Assembly (NCBI GenBank): GCA_020161065.1
Contig: JAIUPH010000018.1
Location: 310,001-374,000, forward strand
DNA from: Pseudomonadota bacterium
Lineage (GTDB): Bacteria > Pseudomonadota > Gammaproteobacteria > Burkholderiales > Burkholderiaceae_C
Length of the DNA: 64,000 nt
Reading direction: 5' to 3'
In this document: one piece after another, positions 27,409 to 37,856 of the stretch
How positions within the stretch are numbered: the stretch's first letter is position 1
Layout: each line of letters opens with the position of its first letter
Program-made: the position numbers and the translations under genes
Notes under the pieces: generated by a model
What the model saw: only the letters and a program-made list of their open reading frames with translations
Database searches by the model: none
Told to the model about the DNA's origin: nothing

Positions 27409-30400
27409 CTAAGCCAGCAGCGCCTGCGCCTCGGCCGCGCCCATGTCGAAAGGCCCGCAGTGCGGCAACAGGCTGCGCGCCAGGCTTTCTTGCGCGGCCG
27501 CCGTGGGGGCGTCGCCTAACGCCCTGGCTGCGTGGCAAGCCAGCACCGCCACGTGCAACTGCAGGCCCGGGCGCTGCTGCACCACGGCGCTGGCGGCCAG
27601 CGCCTGCAGCGCCGGCAGCGCGGCGGCGGGTGCGGCCTGGCGCGTGAGCTCCAGCTCCATCAGCGCGCGGTTGAAAGGGCTGGCCACGCGCGCGGCCAGG
27701 GCCTGCAGCTCCTGCACCAGCGCGTTGTCCACCTGGCCGAAGCAGCGCTGCCAGCGCAGCCGCAGCGCCAGGCGGCGGCCGTAGAAGCGGTCGGCCACGC
27801 CGCTGGCGCCGTGGGCCAGCACGCGCGCCGCGTCGTCGGCCTGGCCGCGCGCAATGAAGATCTGCGCCAGGTGGTTGTCGGCCAGCAGGCATTCGGTGCG
27901 GCGGTACTCGTTGTCGGGCCAGCGCGCCATCTCTTGCACCGCGCCTTGCAGCAGCGCCTGCGCCGCTGCGGGCTCGCCGCATTCGTAGAGCACGGCGCCC
28001 AGGTGGATGTCGATCTTGATGCCGCTGCCGCTGCTGCCGTAGAGCCTTTCGCGCAGCTCGCGCGCTTGCGTCAGCACCGCGCGCGCGGCCGGGTATTCGC
28101 CGCGCCAGTAGTGCATGACGCCCACGTTGCTCATCGCCGGCAGCGCCTGCGGCCAGTCCTGCGCCTCGTGGGCCGCGGCGATGGCCAGGTGGCCATCTTC
28201 CAGCGCCTCGGCCAGGCGGTCGCCGAAGGCGAAGATGCTGGAGCGCGTGAGCCGGTAGGTCAGCCGCACGGCCGCGCCGCCTTCGGCCGTGACCCAGGGT
28301 TCGCGTTCGGCCAGCAAGGCCAGCGCGTCGGCGGCGCGGTCGTTCATGGCCCGGTGCAGGGCCAGCATGCGGGCCAGGGACCAGGCCAGGTCCGGCCGGC
28401 CGACGGCGGGCGCGCGGGCGATGCCTCGTTCGATGGCTGCTTCCTCGATGGGCTGCGCCAGGTTGGCCAACCAGCCGTTGTGGTGGTTCAGCACCGACAG
28501 CTGCTGCGCCTCGGTACGCGCCAGCTGGCGCAGCCGGGCAATGAAGCCGGGCCGCAGGCCTTCGTGGTCGTTGGACTCGTAGACGTTGGCGCGTTCTTCC
28601 AGCGCGCTGAACAGCTCGGCCTGCGCGGCCGGCTCGCGTTCAAAGGCCGCGATGGCCTGGTCCAGCAGCGCGGCCTGTTCGTTGGCCAGCGCCGCCGCGC
28701 CGGCGGCCTGCGCGGCCTGATGGAAGGCCTGGCCGGCGCGGCGCCATTCGCCGCAGGCCAGCCAGTGCGTGGCGACGTGGGCCGCGTCGCCGCCGTGGGC
28801 CTGCAGGTGTTCGGCCACGAAGCGGTGCATGAACTCCGCCACCGCGGGCGGCACGCTGCGCGCGGTGACGCTGGCGATCACGTCGTGCACGAACTGGCGG
28901 CCGTAGAAGACCTGGCGCCGTTCCAGTTCGCGCAGCGGCTCGCTCAGTTCGATGGGCGCGCAGGCCAGCGCGGCGGCGGCCAAGGGCACGCTGTAGCCGC
29001 TGCCGGCCAGCGCGGCCAGTTGCGCCAGGTGGCGCGCACGCGGGCTCAGCAGTTCCAGCCGGCGCTGGATGACGGCCTCGATGCTGGCCGGCAGCGGCAG
29101 CGCGGCGTCGCCGCCCGGCACGGCGGCGGTGGTGAGCAGCAGCTTCACGGACTCCAGCAGGAAGGCCGGGTTGCCACCCACCTGCTGCCAGATCTGCGGC
29201 GCCCAGCGCCCGCCTTGCAGCGCCGGCACGGCCAGGCTGTGCAGCAGCGCGGCGGCGTCGGCTTCGGCCAGCGGCTGCAGGTCCACGCGCGTGCAGCTGC
29301 CGCCGTCGGCCAGGTCTTTCAGCAGCGCCTGGGCTTCGGCGCCGGACTCGTCGGCGCGCAGGCCCAGGGCAAAGCGCAGTGAACAGCCAGTGGGGCCGGC
29401 GGGGCCGACTTGGCCGATGGGGCCGGCTTGGTCGATGGGGCCGGCTTGGCCAGCCAGCACGCGCAGCGCGGCCAGGCTGGCGGGGTCGGCGAACTGCAGG
29501 TCGTCCAGCACGAAGGCAAGGCAGCCGCTGGCCACGCAGTCGCCCAGCAGCCGGGCCAGCGCCAGCAGGGCTTGCGTGCGTTCGTAGTCGGTGCGCACGG
29601 GCTCGGCCGTGAGGCCCGCCAGCGTGGCCAGGCGCGGCAGCAGGCGTGCGGCCTGCAGCGCGTGCGGGCTGGTCAGGTCGGGCTTGAAGCGTTCCAGCGC
29701 GCTCAGCAGCAAGCGGCTCAGCGACGCATAGGGCAGCACGGCGTCGCCCGGCCGGGCTGCCGCGGCGGCCGTGCAGGCCACCATGCCGGGCGCCATGCCG
29801 GGCACCCCTGGCGCGCCCAGCGTGGCCTGCCACTCCGCCAGCAGCCGGCTCTTGCCCACGCCGGCCACGCCGGCCACCACCAGCGCGTGGCCGGCCTGCC
29901 ACGCTGCCACCAAGGTCTGCAGTTCGCCCTGGCGGCCCACCAGGCGCGGCGGGCGCAGCACGCTGGGCGGCAGCGGCTGCTGCAGGGCCGGCGTGGGCGC
30001 CCAGGCGGCGAGCTCGGCCTGCGCCGCTTCGGCCTGTTGCGCGGCCTGCAGGATGGTCTGGCCCAGCTGCTGCGTGGCGGCCGTGGGCTGCACGCCGTAG
30101 AGCTGGCGCAGCATGTCGCGGCAGCGGTCCCAGGCGTTCAGCGCGGCGGCGTGGTCGCCGCGCAGGTAGGACACCTCCATCAGCACGCGGTAGGCCTCTT
30201 CGCTTTCGCGGTCGGCCTGCAGCAGCTGGTCGGCGGCATACAGCGCGTCGTCCAGGCGCTGCGAGGCGGCGGCTTCGCGCACCTCGGCCAGCCATTCGCG
30301 CTTGCGCCGTTCGCGCGTCGCTTCGCGCCGGCCTTCCAGCCAGCGGGCAAAGGTTTCGCAGTCGTCGAACTCCAGCGCCTGCAGCAGCGTGGCGCCGGGC

Positions 30401-30699
30401 GGGTCGGGCGGGGCCACCGCCACGTCGGGCTTGAGTGACAGCACGCCGGCCTGGTCGGCCAGCAGTTCGCCCGCTTCCTGGCGCAGCTTGAGCAGCCGCT
30501 GGCGCAGGTTGCCGCGCGCGCGGTCTTCGCTGGCTTCCGGCCACAGCAGCCCGGCCAGCCTGGACCGTGGCGTGGCGCCTTCCACCCACAGCCAGGCCAG
30601 CAGCGCGGCGTGCTTGCGTTCCAGGGCGCGCGGCGGCCCGCTGCCGTGGCGCCAGTGGGCCACGCCGTGCAGTTGGAGTTGGATGCGCGTGGCGGGCAT
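27409..30699 (-). CDS. SARP/BTAD-type large ATPase regulator
   Basis: This protein of about 1096 residues has an N-terminal OmpR-like winged helix (about 1-95) and a bacterial transcriptional activator domain (about 105-220, TPR-like, with RVLMEVSYLRGDHAAALNAW). An AAA/STAND ATPase follows, with Walker A GVAGVGKS (Lys283) and Walker B FVLDD (396-400). The long remaining helical C-terminus is TPR-like. No LuxR HTH is seen at the C-terminus, so DNA binding rests with the N-terminal domain. ATG 30699 is preferred over an upstream start at 30828 because the winged helix begins there. Such proteins integrate a ligand or partner signal to activate transcription. The divergent target would be the PEP-CTERM operon. 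Confidence 0.88.
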   Translation of the reverse strand: MPATRIQLQLHGVAHWRHGSGPPRALERKHAALLAWLWVEGATPRSRLAGLLWPEASEDRARGNLRQRLLKLRQEAGELLADQAGVLSLKPDVAVAPPDPPGATLLQALEFDDCETFARWLEGRREATRERRKREWLAEVREAAASQRLDDALYAADQLLQADRESEEAYRVLMEVSYLRGDHAAALNAWDRCRDMLRQLYGVQPTAATQQLGQTILQAAQQAEAAQAELAAWAPTPALQQPLPPSVLRPPRLVGRQGELQTLVAAWQAGHALVVAGVAGVGKSRLLAEWQATLGAPGVPGMAPGMVACTAAAAARPGDAVLPYASLSRLLLSALERFKPDLTSPHALQAARLLPRLATLAGLTAEPVRTDYERTQALLALARLLGDCVASGCLAFVLDDLQFADPASLAALRVLAGQAGPIDQAGPIGQVGPAGPTGCSLRFALGLRADESGAEAQALLKDLADGGSCTRVDLQPLAEADAAALLHSLAVPALQGGRWAPQIWQQVGGNPAFLLESVKLLLTTAAVPGGDAALPLPASIEAVIQRRLELLSPRARHLAQLAALAGSGYSVPLAAAALACAPIELSEPLRELERRQVFYGRQFVHDVIASVTARSVPPAVAEFMHRFVAEHLQAHGGDAAHVATHWLACGEWRRAGQAFHQAAQAAGAAALANEQAALLDQAIAAFEREPAAQAELFSALEERANVYESNDHEGLRPGFIARLRQLARTEAQQLSVLNHHNGWLANLAQPIEEAAIERGIARAPAVGRPDLAWSLARMLALHRAMNDRAADALALLAEREPWVTAEGGAAVRLTYRLTRSSIFAFGDRLAEALEDGHLAIAAAHEAQDWPQALPAMSNVGVMHYWRGEYPAARAVLTQARELRERLYGSSGSGIKIDIHLGAVLYECGEPAAAQALLQGAVQEMARWPDNEYRRTECLLADNHLAQIFIARGQADDAARVLAHGASGVADRFYGRRLALRLRWQRCFGQVDNALVQELQALAARVASPFNRALMELELTRQAAPAAALPALQALAASAVVQQRPGLQLHVAVLACHAARALGDAPTAAAQESLARSLLPHCGPFDMGAAEAQALLA
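29392..29454. repeat. In-frame 18-bp tandem repeat inside the regulator's ATPase domain
   Basis: About three and a half copies of an 18-base unit (GGGGCCGGCTTGGYCGAT on the plus strand) encode successive hexapeptides QAGPID, QAGPIG and QVGPAG at residues about 418-437. This collagen-like insert lies about 20 residues after Walker B. All units keep the frame, so copy number could vary without breaking the gene. Confidence 0.85.
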
Positions 30700-31105
30700 G
30701 ACCAGGGACGGGTGGGCGCTGACGCTCCAGTGACGCTGACCAACCGAATGTAGCGGCCAACGTGACGTCCAAGCCTCCACCGCCCGCGCCACCACCCGGG
30801 GCGCCATCCGCGCCACCGCCGGCGCCAACGCCGCCGCCCCTTCCCGACCTGTGGCCGGGGCAGCTGTTGCTGCTCTACACGCCCGACGGCCCGCTGGGCG
30901 GCACCTTCAGTTGCGTGGGCTGCCGGGCGCAGGCCTGGCAGCCCGACTTGCTGGTGCACGGCGCGGGCTGCCCGTTCGGCTGCGCGGGCCTGTCCCCCCG
31001 CAGCCGGTGACGCTGCGGTGACGCCCGCGCTTGCAACATGCGTTCGAGCGGCATCTGGGGTGGCCGCCCCGAGCAACTTGCCCCGGCCCATGACCAGGAA
31101 TTGAC
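30700..31105. other. 406-base divergent intergenic region
   Basis: This region separates the large regulator from the PEP-CTERM gene. It holds the doubtful small frame at 30762-31010 and otherwise only promoter-sized sequence. A weak ribosome-binding site precedes the ATG at 31106. Confidence 0.5.
30762..31010 (+). CDS. Doubtful small Pro- and Cys-rich protein
   Basis: This 82-residue frame starts at GTG 30762. Its first 30 residues are nearly all Pro and Ala, followed by LWPGQLLLLYTPDGPLGGTF and a Cys pattern CVGC...CPFGC that could bind a metal. No homology is recognised. G+C-rich DNA readily yields such frames, but the paired CxxC and CxxxC motifs and clear third-position G+C keep it worth listing. 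Confidence 0.3.
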   Translation: MTSKPPPPAPPPGAPSAPPPAPTPPPLPDLWPGQLLLLYTPDGPLGGTFSCVGCRAQAWQPDLLVHGAGCPFGCAGLSPRSR

Positions 31106-31792
31106 ATGAAAAGCGTACTCAGGATGACCGCCGCTGCACTGGGCGCCGCCGCGGCCTTGCAGGCCCATGCCGGCGTGGTGTTCCAGTCCTTCGCCAACTA
31201 CGCGACGGCCGGCGCCAGCAGCATCAACTCCTGCTCCAGCTGCACCGGCTATGGCGCGCTGGCGGCCAGCTTCACGCTGAGCGCCGACCAGACGCTGAAC
31301 AAGGCCTTCGTGCTGATCAACCCGCTGGCGGACCCGGCAAATAACTCGTTCACCGTGTCCATCTTCGCCGACAGCGGCAACGACCTGCCCTCGATGACGG
31401 CCGACGGCGGCTTCTCCACGCCGCTGTTCTTTCTGGACTACACCTTGCCCACCAACCTGACGGTCGAGCCGGGCGGCAACGTCCTGGCCGAGATGGACCT
31501 GCCGGACTGGGACGTGGCGGCCGGCAAGTACTGGATCCGCTTCGCCGGCTACGCCATGACGCTGCCGATCTACACCACCGCCGACCCCGCGCACAGCCGC
31601 GTCGTCGGTGCCCAGCTGTTCAACGGCGCGGGCATCACGCGCAACCTGCCGGACGAGGCCATCGGCTTTTCGCTCAACGGCGTGGACCAGGACCCGGGCG
31701 GCCCCGGCAACGGCGTGCCGGAACCCGCCAGCGCCGCGCTGGTCATTGCCGCCCTGGCCGGCCTGCGTGCGGCCAACCGCCGCCGCGCGTGA
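31106..31792 (+). CDS. PEP-CTERM sorting domain-containing exported protein
   Basis: This 228-residue secreted protein has an N-terminal signal peptide (MTAAALGAAAALQAHA). The C-terminal sorting tripartite signal is VPEPASAALVIAALAGL followed by RAANRRRA: the PEP motif, a hydrophobic helix and a basic tail. The body is Gly/Ser/Thr-rich beta sequence with SCSSCTGYG near residue 40. Such proteins are processed by exosortase and placed at the cell surface or in exopolysaccharide. It is divergent from the SARP-type regulator and coupled to the next gene (GTGA overlap). Confidence 0.9.
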   Translation: MKSVLRMTAAALGAAAALQAHAGVVFQSFANYATAGASSINSCSSCTGYGALAASFTLSADQTLNKAFVLINPLADPANNSFTVSIFADSGNDLPSMTADGGFSTPLFFLDYTLPTNLTVEPGGNVLAEMDLPDWDVAAGKYWIRFAGYAMTLPIYTTADPAHSRVVGAQLFNGAGITRNLPDEAIGFSLNGVDQDPGGPGNGVPEPASAALVIAALAGLRAANRRRA

Positions 31793-33093
31793 ACCGGCGC
31801 CAGTGGCTGGGCGCCGCGGCGGGCAGCGCCTGGCTGCCTGGCCGCGTGGCGCTGGCCGCCCCCGGCTTGCAGCCGCTGCCGCACCGCGCCGGCAGCGGCA
31901 CGGTGCTGGTGCTGCAAAGCCCCGAGCCCAGCGCCCGCGCGCTGGCGCAGCAGGCGCTGCAGGCCCTGGCGCAGCAACTGGACCGCGCGCCCCGCGTGCT
32001 GGGCGGCATGCTCAGCCGCGAGGACGATGCGGCGATGCTGTCCTTCGCCGGCCACCAGCGCGGCACACTGATGCAGGGCTACCTGCTGACGCAGCGCAGC
32101 GGCAACGGCGCCCGCGTGGTGGTGGTGATGGACGAGCCCGCGCGGCTGGCCGCCAGCGCGCCGCAGCTGCTGGCCGCGGCCGATGCGGCCAGCCCAGCGT
32201 CCGCGCCGTCCGCACCGCCCCCTTCGATCCCCAACCCCTACGCCCGGCTGCGCTGGGTGACCGTGCCTTTCGGCAGCGGCCGGGTCCAGCTGCCGGAGAC
32301 CTTCCGCATCGTCGGCCAGCACCAGGGCGCGGTGGACATCGTGGGCCCGAATGGCGAAGTGGCTTCGCTGGGCGCGGCCAACCAGGTCACCACGCCGCAG
32401 GCGGCGCAGTACTGGGCCGCGCGCGGCCTGCCGCCGCAGACCTACGTGGCCGCGGCCACCGGCAACCCGGTGGAGGCGTTTCGCAGCGTGCAGCCGCAGA
32501 TGGAGCGTTTCGCCGCCGCCCGCGGCAACCCGGTCGTGCGCCTGACCAATGTGCGCGAGGCCGAGCGCATTCCGTTCGGCAACTTCAATGCGGCGCTCGT
32601 CGCGTCGGAAGGCATGGGCAGCATCGGCAACCGCCCCTACCGCAAGCTGAGCCTGGTGGCCGCAGGCGGCGTCATGGCCAACGGCAACTGGCTCTACTAC
32701 CACAGCGAGGTCTACGCGCCCGCGGAGCTGTACCCGCAGGCGCTGCCCGTGCTGCTGAAGATCTGGAACAGCTGGAGCGTGGACACGTCCGTGCTGATGG
32801 AACGCCTGGTGAGTGCGGCCAAGAGCATGCGCGAGACCAACGACATCCTGCGCAGCGTGCAAGCCAACCGCGAAGCCGCGCAAGACCGCCTGAGCGCCGC
32901 CTGGGGCCACCACCTGCGCGGCACGGTGGTGGTGCGCGATGGCGACAGCGGCCGGCAGAGCACCGAGTGGCTCTACCAGCCGGGGCCGGCGGCCAACGGC
33001 GTAGGGTTGGAGCACAACCGCCACATGAGCACGGTGGTGCGGGACGCGAATGCGGCGGCCGGGTATCAGCGCTGGCAGGTGGTGAACCCGTAG
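31789..33093 (+). CDS. Exported protein of unknown function
   Basis: This 434-residue protein begins with a signal-like NRRQWLGAAAGSAWLPGRVALA (possible Tat type) and has a Ser/Pro/Ala linker around residues 125-145. The remainder is soluble. It contains two repeated-sounding halves with GPNGEVASLGAANQVTTPQ and a Trp/Tyr-rich NGNWLYYHSEVYAPAELYPQ, then IWNSWSVD. I recognise no family. Translational coupling to the PEP-CTERM gene suggests that the two act together at the cell surface. The start is GTG at 31789. Confidence 0.75.
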   Translation: MNRRQWLGAAAGSAWLPGRVALAAPGLQPLPHRAGSGTVLVLQSPEPSARALAQQALQALAQQLDRAPRVLGGMLSREDDAAMLSFAGHQRGTLMQGYLLTQRSGNGARVVVVMDEPARLAASAPQLLAAADAASPASAPSAPPPSIPNPYARLRWVTVPFGSGRVQLPETFRIVGQHQGAVDIVGPNGEVASLGAANQVTTPQAAQYWAARGLPPQTYVAAATGNPVEAFRSVQPQMERFAAARGNPVVRLTNVREAERIPFGNFNAALVASEGMGSIGNRPYRKLSLVAAGGVMANGNWLYYHSEVYAPAELYPQALPVLLKIWNSWSVDTSVLMERLVSAAKSMRETNDILRSVQANREAAQDRLSAAWGHHLRGTVVVRDGDSGRQSTEWLYQPGPAANGVGLEHNRHMSTVVRDANAAAGYQRWQVVNP

Positions 33094-33107
33094 CGCGCCG
33101 CGTCGTT

Positions 33108-33800
33108 TCAGATGGCCATGCGCTGGCGCACGCCGTCGGCCGCCATGTCCTTGCCGCGCCCGCGCATCACCACCTCGCCGCGCTCCATCACGAGGTACTG
33201 GTCGGCCAGCTCGGCGGCGAAGTCGTAGAACTGCTCCACCAGCACGATGGCCATGGTCTTGCGGTCGGCCAGCATGCGGATGACGCGGCCGATGTCCTTG
33301 ATGATGCTGGGCTGGATGCCCTCGGTCGGCTCGTCCAGCATCAAGAGCTTGGGCCCGGCGGCCAACGCGCGGGCGATGGCCAGCTGCTGCTGCTGGCCGC
33401 CGGAGAGGTCGCCGCCGCGGCGCTGCAGGAAGGGCTTGAGGATGGGGAACAGCTCGAACAGCTCGGCCGGGATCGCGGTGCCGCCGGGCTTGACGGCCAG
33501 GCCCATGCGCAGGTTGTCTTCCACCGTCAGCCGGTTGAAGATCTCGCGGCCCTGCGGCACGTAGCCGATGCCGCGGCGTACCCTCTCATAACTCGTCATG
33601 CGAGTGATGTCCTGCCCGTCCAGCGCGACGCGGCCGGTCTTCACCGGCACCACGCCCATCAGGCTTTTCAGCAGCGTGGTCTTGCCCACGCCGTTGCGGC
33701 CCAGCACCACGGTGACCTCGCCCAGCTTCGCCTCGAAGCCCAAGGCACGCAGGATGTGGCTGCCGCCGTAGTACTGGTTGAGCCCTTCGACCTTCAGCAT
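33108..33800 (-). CDS. urtE: Urea ABC transporter ATP-binding protein UrtE
   Basis: This 230-residue ABC ATPase opens MLKVEGLNQYYGGSHILR and has Walker A GRNGVGKTTLL, the signature LSGGQQQQLAIARAL, Walker B LLMLDEPTEGIQPSI and the UrtE-type ending LVMERGEVVMRGRGKDM. It is the last gene of urtBCDE and starts one base after the urtD stop. With UrtD it powers high-affinity urea uptake. A degenerate partial copy lies at 23846-24050. Confidence 0.96.
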   Translation of the reverse strand: MLKVEGLNQYYGGSHILRALGFEAKLGEVTVVLGRNGVGKTTLLKSLMGVVPVKTGRVALDGQDITRMTSYERVRRGIGYVPQGREIFNRLTVEDNLRMGLAVKPGGTAIPAELFELFPILKPFLQRRGGDLSGGQQQQLAIARALAAGPKLLMLDEPTEGIQPSIIKDIGRVIRMLADRKTMAIVLVEQFYDFAAELADQYLVMERGEVVMRGRGKDMAADGVRQRMAI

Positions 33801-33801
33801 G

Positions 33802-34682
<881 letters not shown>

Positions 34683-34686
<4 letters not shown>

Positions 34687-35792
34687 GGCTGGCCCTTGCG
34701 GCGCTTCAACAGCCCCGCCAGCCCGTCGGGCAGGAACAGCGTCACCGCGATGAACAGCGCGCCCAGGAAGAACAGCCAGAACTCGGGGAAGGCCACCGTG
34801 AACCAGCTCTTGGCGCCGTTGACGAACAAGGCGCCGACGATGGGGCCGACCAGCGTGGCGCGGCCGCCCACCGCCGCCCAGACCGCCATCTCGATGCCGG
34901 CCGCCGGGCTCATCTCGCCGGGGTTGATGATGCCCACCTGCGGCACGTAGAGCGCGCCGGCCACGCCGCACATCACGGCCGACAGCGTCCAGATGCTCAG
35001 CTTGTAAGCCACGGGGTCGTAGCCGCTGAACATCACGCGGCTCTCGGCGTCGCGGATGGCCTGCAGCACGTGGCCGTACTTGCTGTTGACGATGGCACGG
35101 CTGAGCAGGAACAGCGCGATCAGCACGGCCGCCGTCAGGCAGCACAGGAAGACGCGCATGCCCGGCGTGGCGATCGGCACGCCGAGGATGCGCTTGAAGT
35201 CGGTGAAGCCGTTGTTGCCGCCGAAGCCGGTCTCGTTGCGGAAGAACAGCAGCATCGCCGCGAAGGTCATCGCCTGCGTGATGATCGAGAAGTACACGCC
35301 CTTGATGCGCGAGCGGAAGGCGAAGAAGCCGAACACGAAGGCCAGCAGCCCCGGCACCAGCACCACCAGCAGCATCTGCGCGACGAAGGAGTCCGACAGC
35401 GCCCAGTGCCAGGGAAATGCCTTCCAGTCGAGGAACACCATGAAGTCGGGCATGGGCAGGCGGTACTGGCCGTCGCTGCCGATCTGGCGCATCAAATACA
35501 TGCCCATCGCATAACCGCCCAACGCGAAGAACAGGCCGTGGCCGAGCGACAGGATGCCGGTGTAGCCCCAGATCAGGTCCATCGCCAGCGCGCAGATGGC
35601 ATAACAGAGGATCTTGCCGGTCAGGCTGACGGCATAGTCGCTCAGGTGGAACGCGCTGCCCTCGGGCACGGCGAGGTTGAACACCGGCACGCCGACCAGC
35701 AGCACGACGCTGGCGGCCAGCACGCCGGCCCAGCCGCGCGGCCCCAGCAGCACGCCGCGCGGCGACGACAAGGCCATGCCGAGGCCGCTCAT
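34683..35792 (-). CDS. urtC: Urea ABC transporter permease UrtC
   Basis: This 369-residue LivM-type permease has about ten hydrophobic segments. They include DLIWGYTGILSLGHGLFFALGGYAMGMYL, FSIITQAMTFAAMLLFFRNETGFGGNNG and AVWAAVGGRATLVGPIVGA, all typical of UrtC. The ATG at 35792 overlaps the urtB stop, so the operon is translationally coupled. Confidence 0.96.
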
Positions 35793-37465
35793 GCCTCGGC
35801 GCTCCGGCCCTTCATCGCGAACAGCCCTTGCGGCCGCTTCTGGATGAAGACGACGATGAACACCAGCACCATGATCTTGGCCAGCACCGCGCCGGCCCAG
35901 CCTTCCAGCAGCTTGTTCAGCACGCCCAGCCCCAGCGCCGCGTAGACCGTGCCGGCAAGCTGCCCCACGCCGCCGAGCACGACGACCATGAAGGCATCGA
36001 CGATGTAGCCCTGCCCGAGGTCGGGGCCGACGTTGCCCACCTGGCTGAGCGCGCAGCCGGCGAGCCCGGCGATGCCGGCGCCCAATGCAAATGCATAGGT
36101 GTCGACGCGGGCGGTGTCGACGCCGGTGCAGGCGGCCATGCGGCGGTTCTGCGTCACGCCGCGCACGAACAGGCCCAGCCGCGTGCGGCCGATCAGCCAG
36201 GCCATGCCCAGCAGCACCAGCGCCGCGAAGGCCATGATCGCCAGCCGGTTGTACGGCAGCGTCAGGTTGGGCAGCACCTGCACGCCGCCCGACAGCCAGG
36301 CCGGGTTCTCCACCGCGACGTTCTGCGCGCCGAAGATCGAGCGCACCGTCTGCATCAGGATCAGGCTGATGCCCCAGGTGGCCAGCAGCGTCTCCAGCGG
36401 GCGGCCGTACAGCCAGCGGATCACCGTGCGCTCCAGCACCGCGCCCACCAGCGCGGCGGCGATGAAGCTCGCGGGCACCGCGGCGACAAGGTACCAGTCG
36501 AAAGCCTCGGGCCAGGCGCGCCTGAAGGCGTTCTGCACCAGGTAGGTGGCGTAGGCGCCGATCATCATCAGCTCGCCGTGCGCCATGTTGATCACGCCCA
36601 TCAGCCCGTAGGTGATGGCCAGGCCCAGCGCCACCAGCAGCAGGATGCTGCCCAGGCTGGCGCCGGTGAACAGCAGGCCCAGGCGCTCGCCCCAGGCCAG
36701 GCGCGCGGCCACCGCGTCCAGCGAGGCCTGCAGCGCGGCGCGCACCTCGGGGTCGGCCTCGGCGCCGGGCGCCAGGCGCTCGATCAGCAGCGAGCGCGTG
36801 GCCGGGCGGTCGCTGGCGGCCAGCAGCTTGGCGGCCGCCAGCCGCTTGCCGCGGTCGGCCGAGGCCACCAGCACCGCGGCGCGCCACTGGCCCAGCGCCG
36901 CCTTCAGCGCCGCATCGGGCTCGGCCGCTTCGGCCTTCTCGATCAACGCCAGCCTGGCTTCGTCGGCGCTGCCCTTCAACTCGGCGATGGCCTTGGCGCG
37001 CGCCGCGCGGTCGGGCGAGAACAGCCCCAGCGCGGCCAGCGCGCCTTCGATCTCGCCGCGCATGCGGTTGTTGTTGACCACGTCCTCGGCGTCGGCCGGC
37101 AGCGGCTGGCCGCCTTGCACCACGTAGACCTTGCCGCCGGCGAGCTTGACCTCGCCGTCGAGCAGGGCACGCAGATAAGCCGGCAGCTCGGCGTCACCCG
37201 ACGCCACCGCCTCGCCCAGCGCCTGGAGGCGCGCGTCACTGTCGCCGGCGGCGATGCGGTAGGCGAGGTCGGGCGGCAACGCCCAGGCGGGTGAAGCCAG
37301 CAACACGCCGGCGAGCGCGCCGACCAGCACGCCGACCAGCAGGCCCAGCCGCCGATGCCATCCGATGCCAACGCCGACTTTCGTCGACCCCCTCGCCACG
37401 CTGCGCACGTCTTGCAACCCCTGCTCCAGAGCTTGTTGGCCCAACGGTAGACGGCGCATCGCCAC
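35789..37465 (-). CDS. urtB: Urea ABC transporter permease UrtB
   Basis: This 558-residue protein has an N-terminal signal-anchor and a soluble helical extension of about 220 residues, with repeated Ala/Leu-rich helices. Such an extension is seen in many proteobacterial UrtB proteins. The LivH-type permease follows, with SILLLVALGLAITYGLMGVINMAHGELMMIGAYATY, ATWGISLILMQTVRSIFGAQNV and VVLGGVGQLAGT. Normally urtA lies immediately upstream; here a toxin-antitoxin pair lies between them. Confidence 0.95.
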   Translation of the reverse strand: MAMRRLPLGQQALEQGLQDVRSVARGSTKVGVGIGWHRRLGLLVGVLVGALAGVLLASPAWALPPDLAYRIAAGDSDARLQALGEAVASGDAELPAYLRALLDGEVKLAGGKVYVVQGGQPLPADAEDVVNNNRMRGEIEGALAALGLFSPDRAARAKAIAELKGSADEARLALIEKAEAAEPDAALKAALGQWRAAVLVASADRGKRLAAAKLLAASDRPATRSLLIERLAPGAEADPEVRAALQASLDAVAARLAWGERLGLLFTGASLGSILLLVALGLAITYGLMGVINMAHGELMMIGAYATYLVQNAFRRAWPEAFDWYLVAAVPASFIAAALVGAVLERTVIRWLYGRPLETLLATWGISLILMQTVRSIFGAQNVAVENPAWLSGGVQVLPNLTLPYNRLAIMAFAALVLLGMAWLIGRTRLGLFVRGVTQNRRMAACTGVDTARVDTYAFALGAGIAGLAGCALSQVGNVGPDLGQGYIVDAFMVVVLGGVGQLAGTVYAALGLGVLNKLLEGWAGAVLAKIMVLVFIVVFIQKRPQGLFAMKGRSAEA

Positions 37466-37571
37466 CCACCAATACGCAGCCTGTCGTATGGCCGCGGTGC
37501 GGTCCGCGTCGTTTGACGCCGCGCGCCGCTGGTATTACGCTTTTCGCTTTCGTCATGCCGGGAGTCCTGCC

Positions 37572-37856
37572 GTGTCCGACGCCACCACGATGACCACCAA
37601 GGGCCAGGTCACGGTGCCGCGCGCGATCCGCGAGCGGCTGGGCCTGAAGTCCGGCGACAAGATGAGCTTCACGCTGCTGAGCGACGGCACCGTGGTCATG
37701 CGCCCGAAAACAAGGCGCATGGCGGAGCTGGGCGGCATGCTGGCGCGGCCCGGCCAGCCGCGGGTCGCCGTCGAGGACATGAAGCCCTTTCGCACGTCCA
37801 CCGCCACCGCCGAGGCTGCGCCAGCGGCCAAGCCACGCAAGCGGCCCGCGCGATGA
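37572..37856 (+). CDS. SpoVT/AbrB-type antitoxin
   Basis: This 94-residue protein has an N-terminal swapped-hairpin AbrB domain (MTTKGQVTVPRAIRERLGLKSGDKM) and a basic, Ala-rich C-terminal tail ending AKPRKRPAR that should bind the toxin. GTG at 37572 is preferred because GGAG lies at 37561-37564; ATG 37590 is the alternative. Its stop overlaps the PIN gene start (ATGA). It probably represses its own promoter and neutralises the PIN RNase. Confidence 0.9.
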   Translation: MSDATTMTTKGQVTVPRAIRERLGLKSGDKMSFTLLSDGTVVMRPKTRRMAELGGMLARPGQPRVAVEDMKPFRTSTATAEAAPAAKPRKRPAR

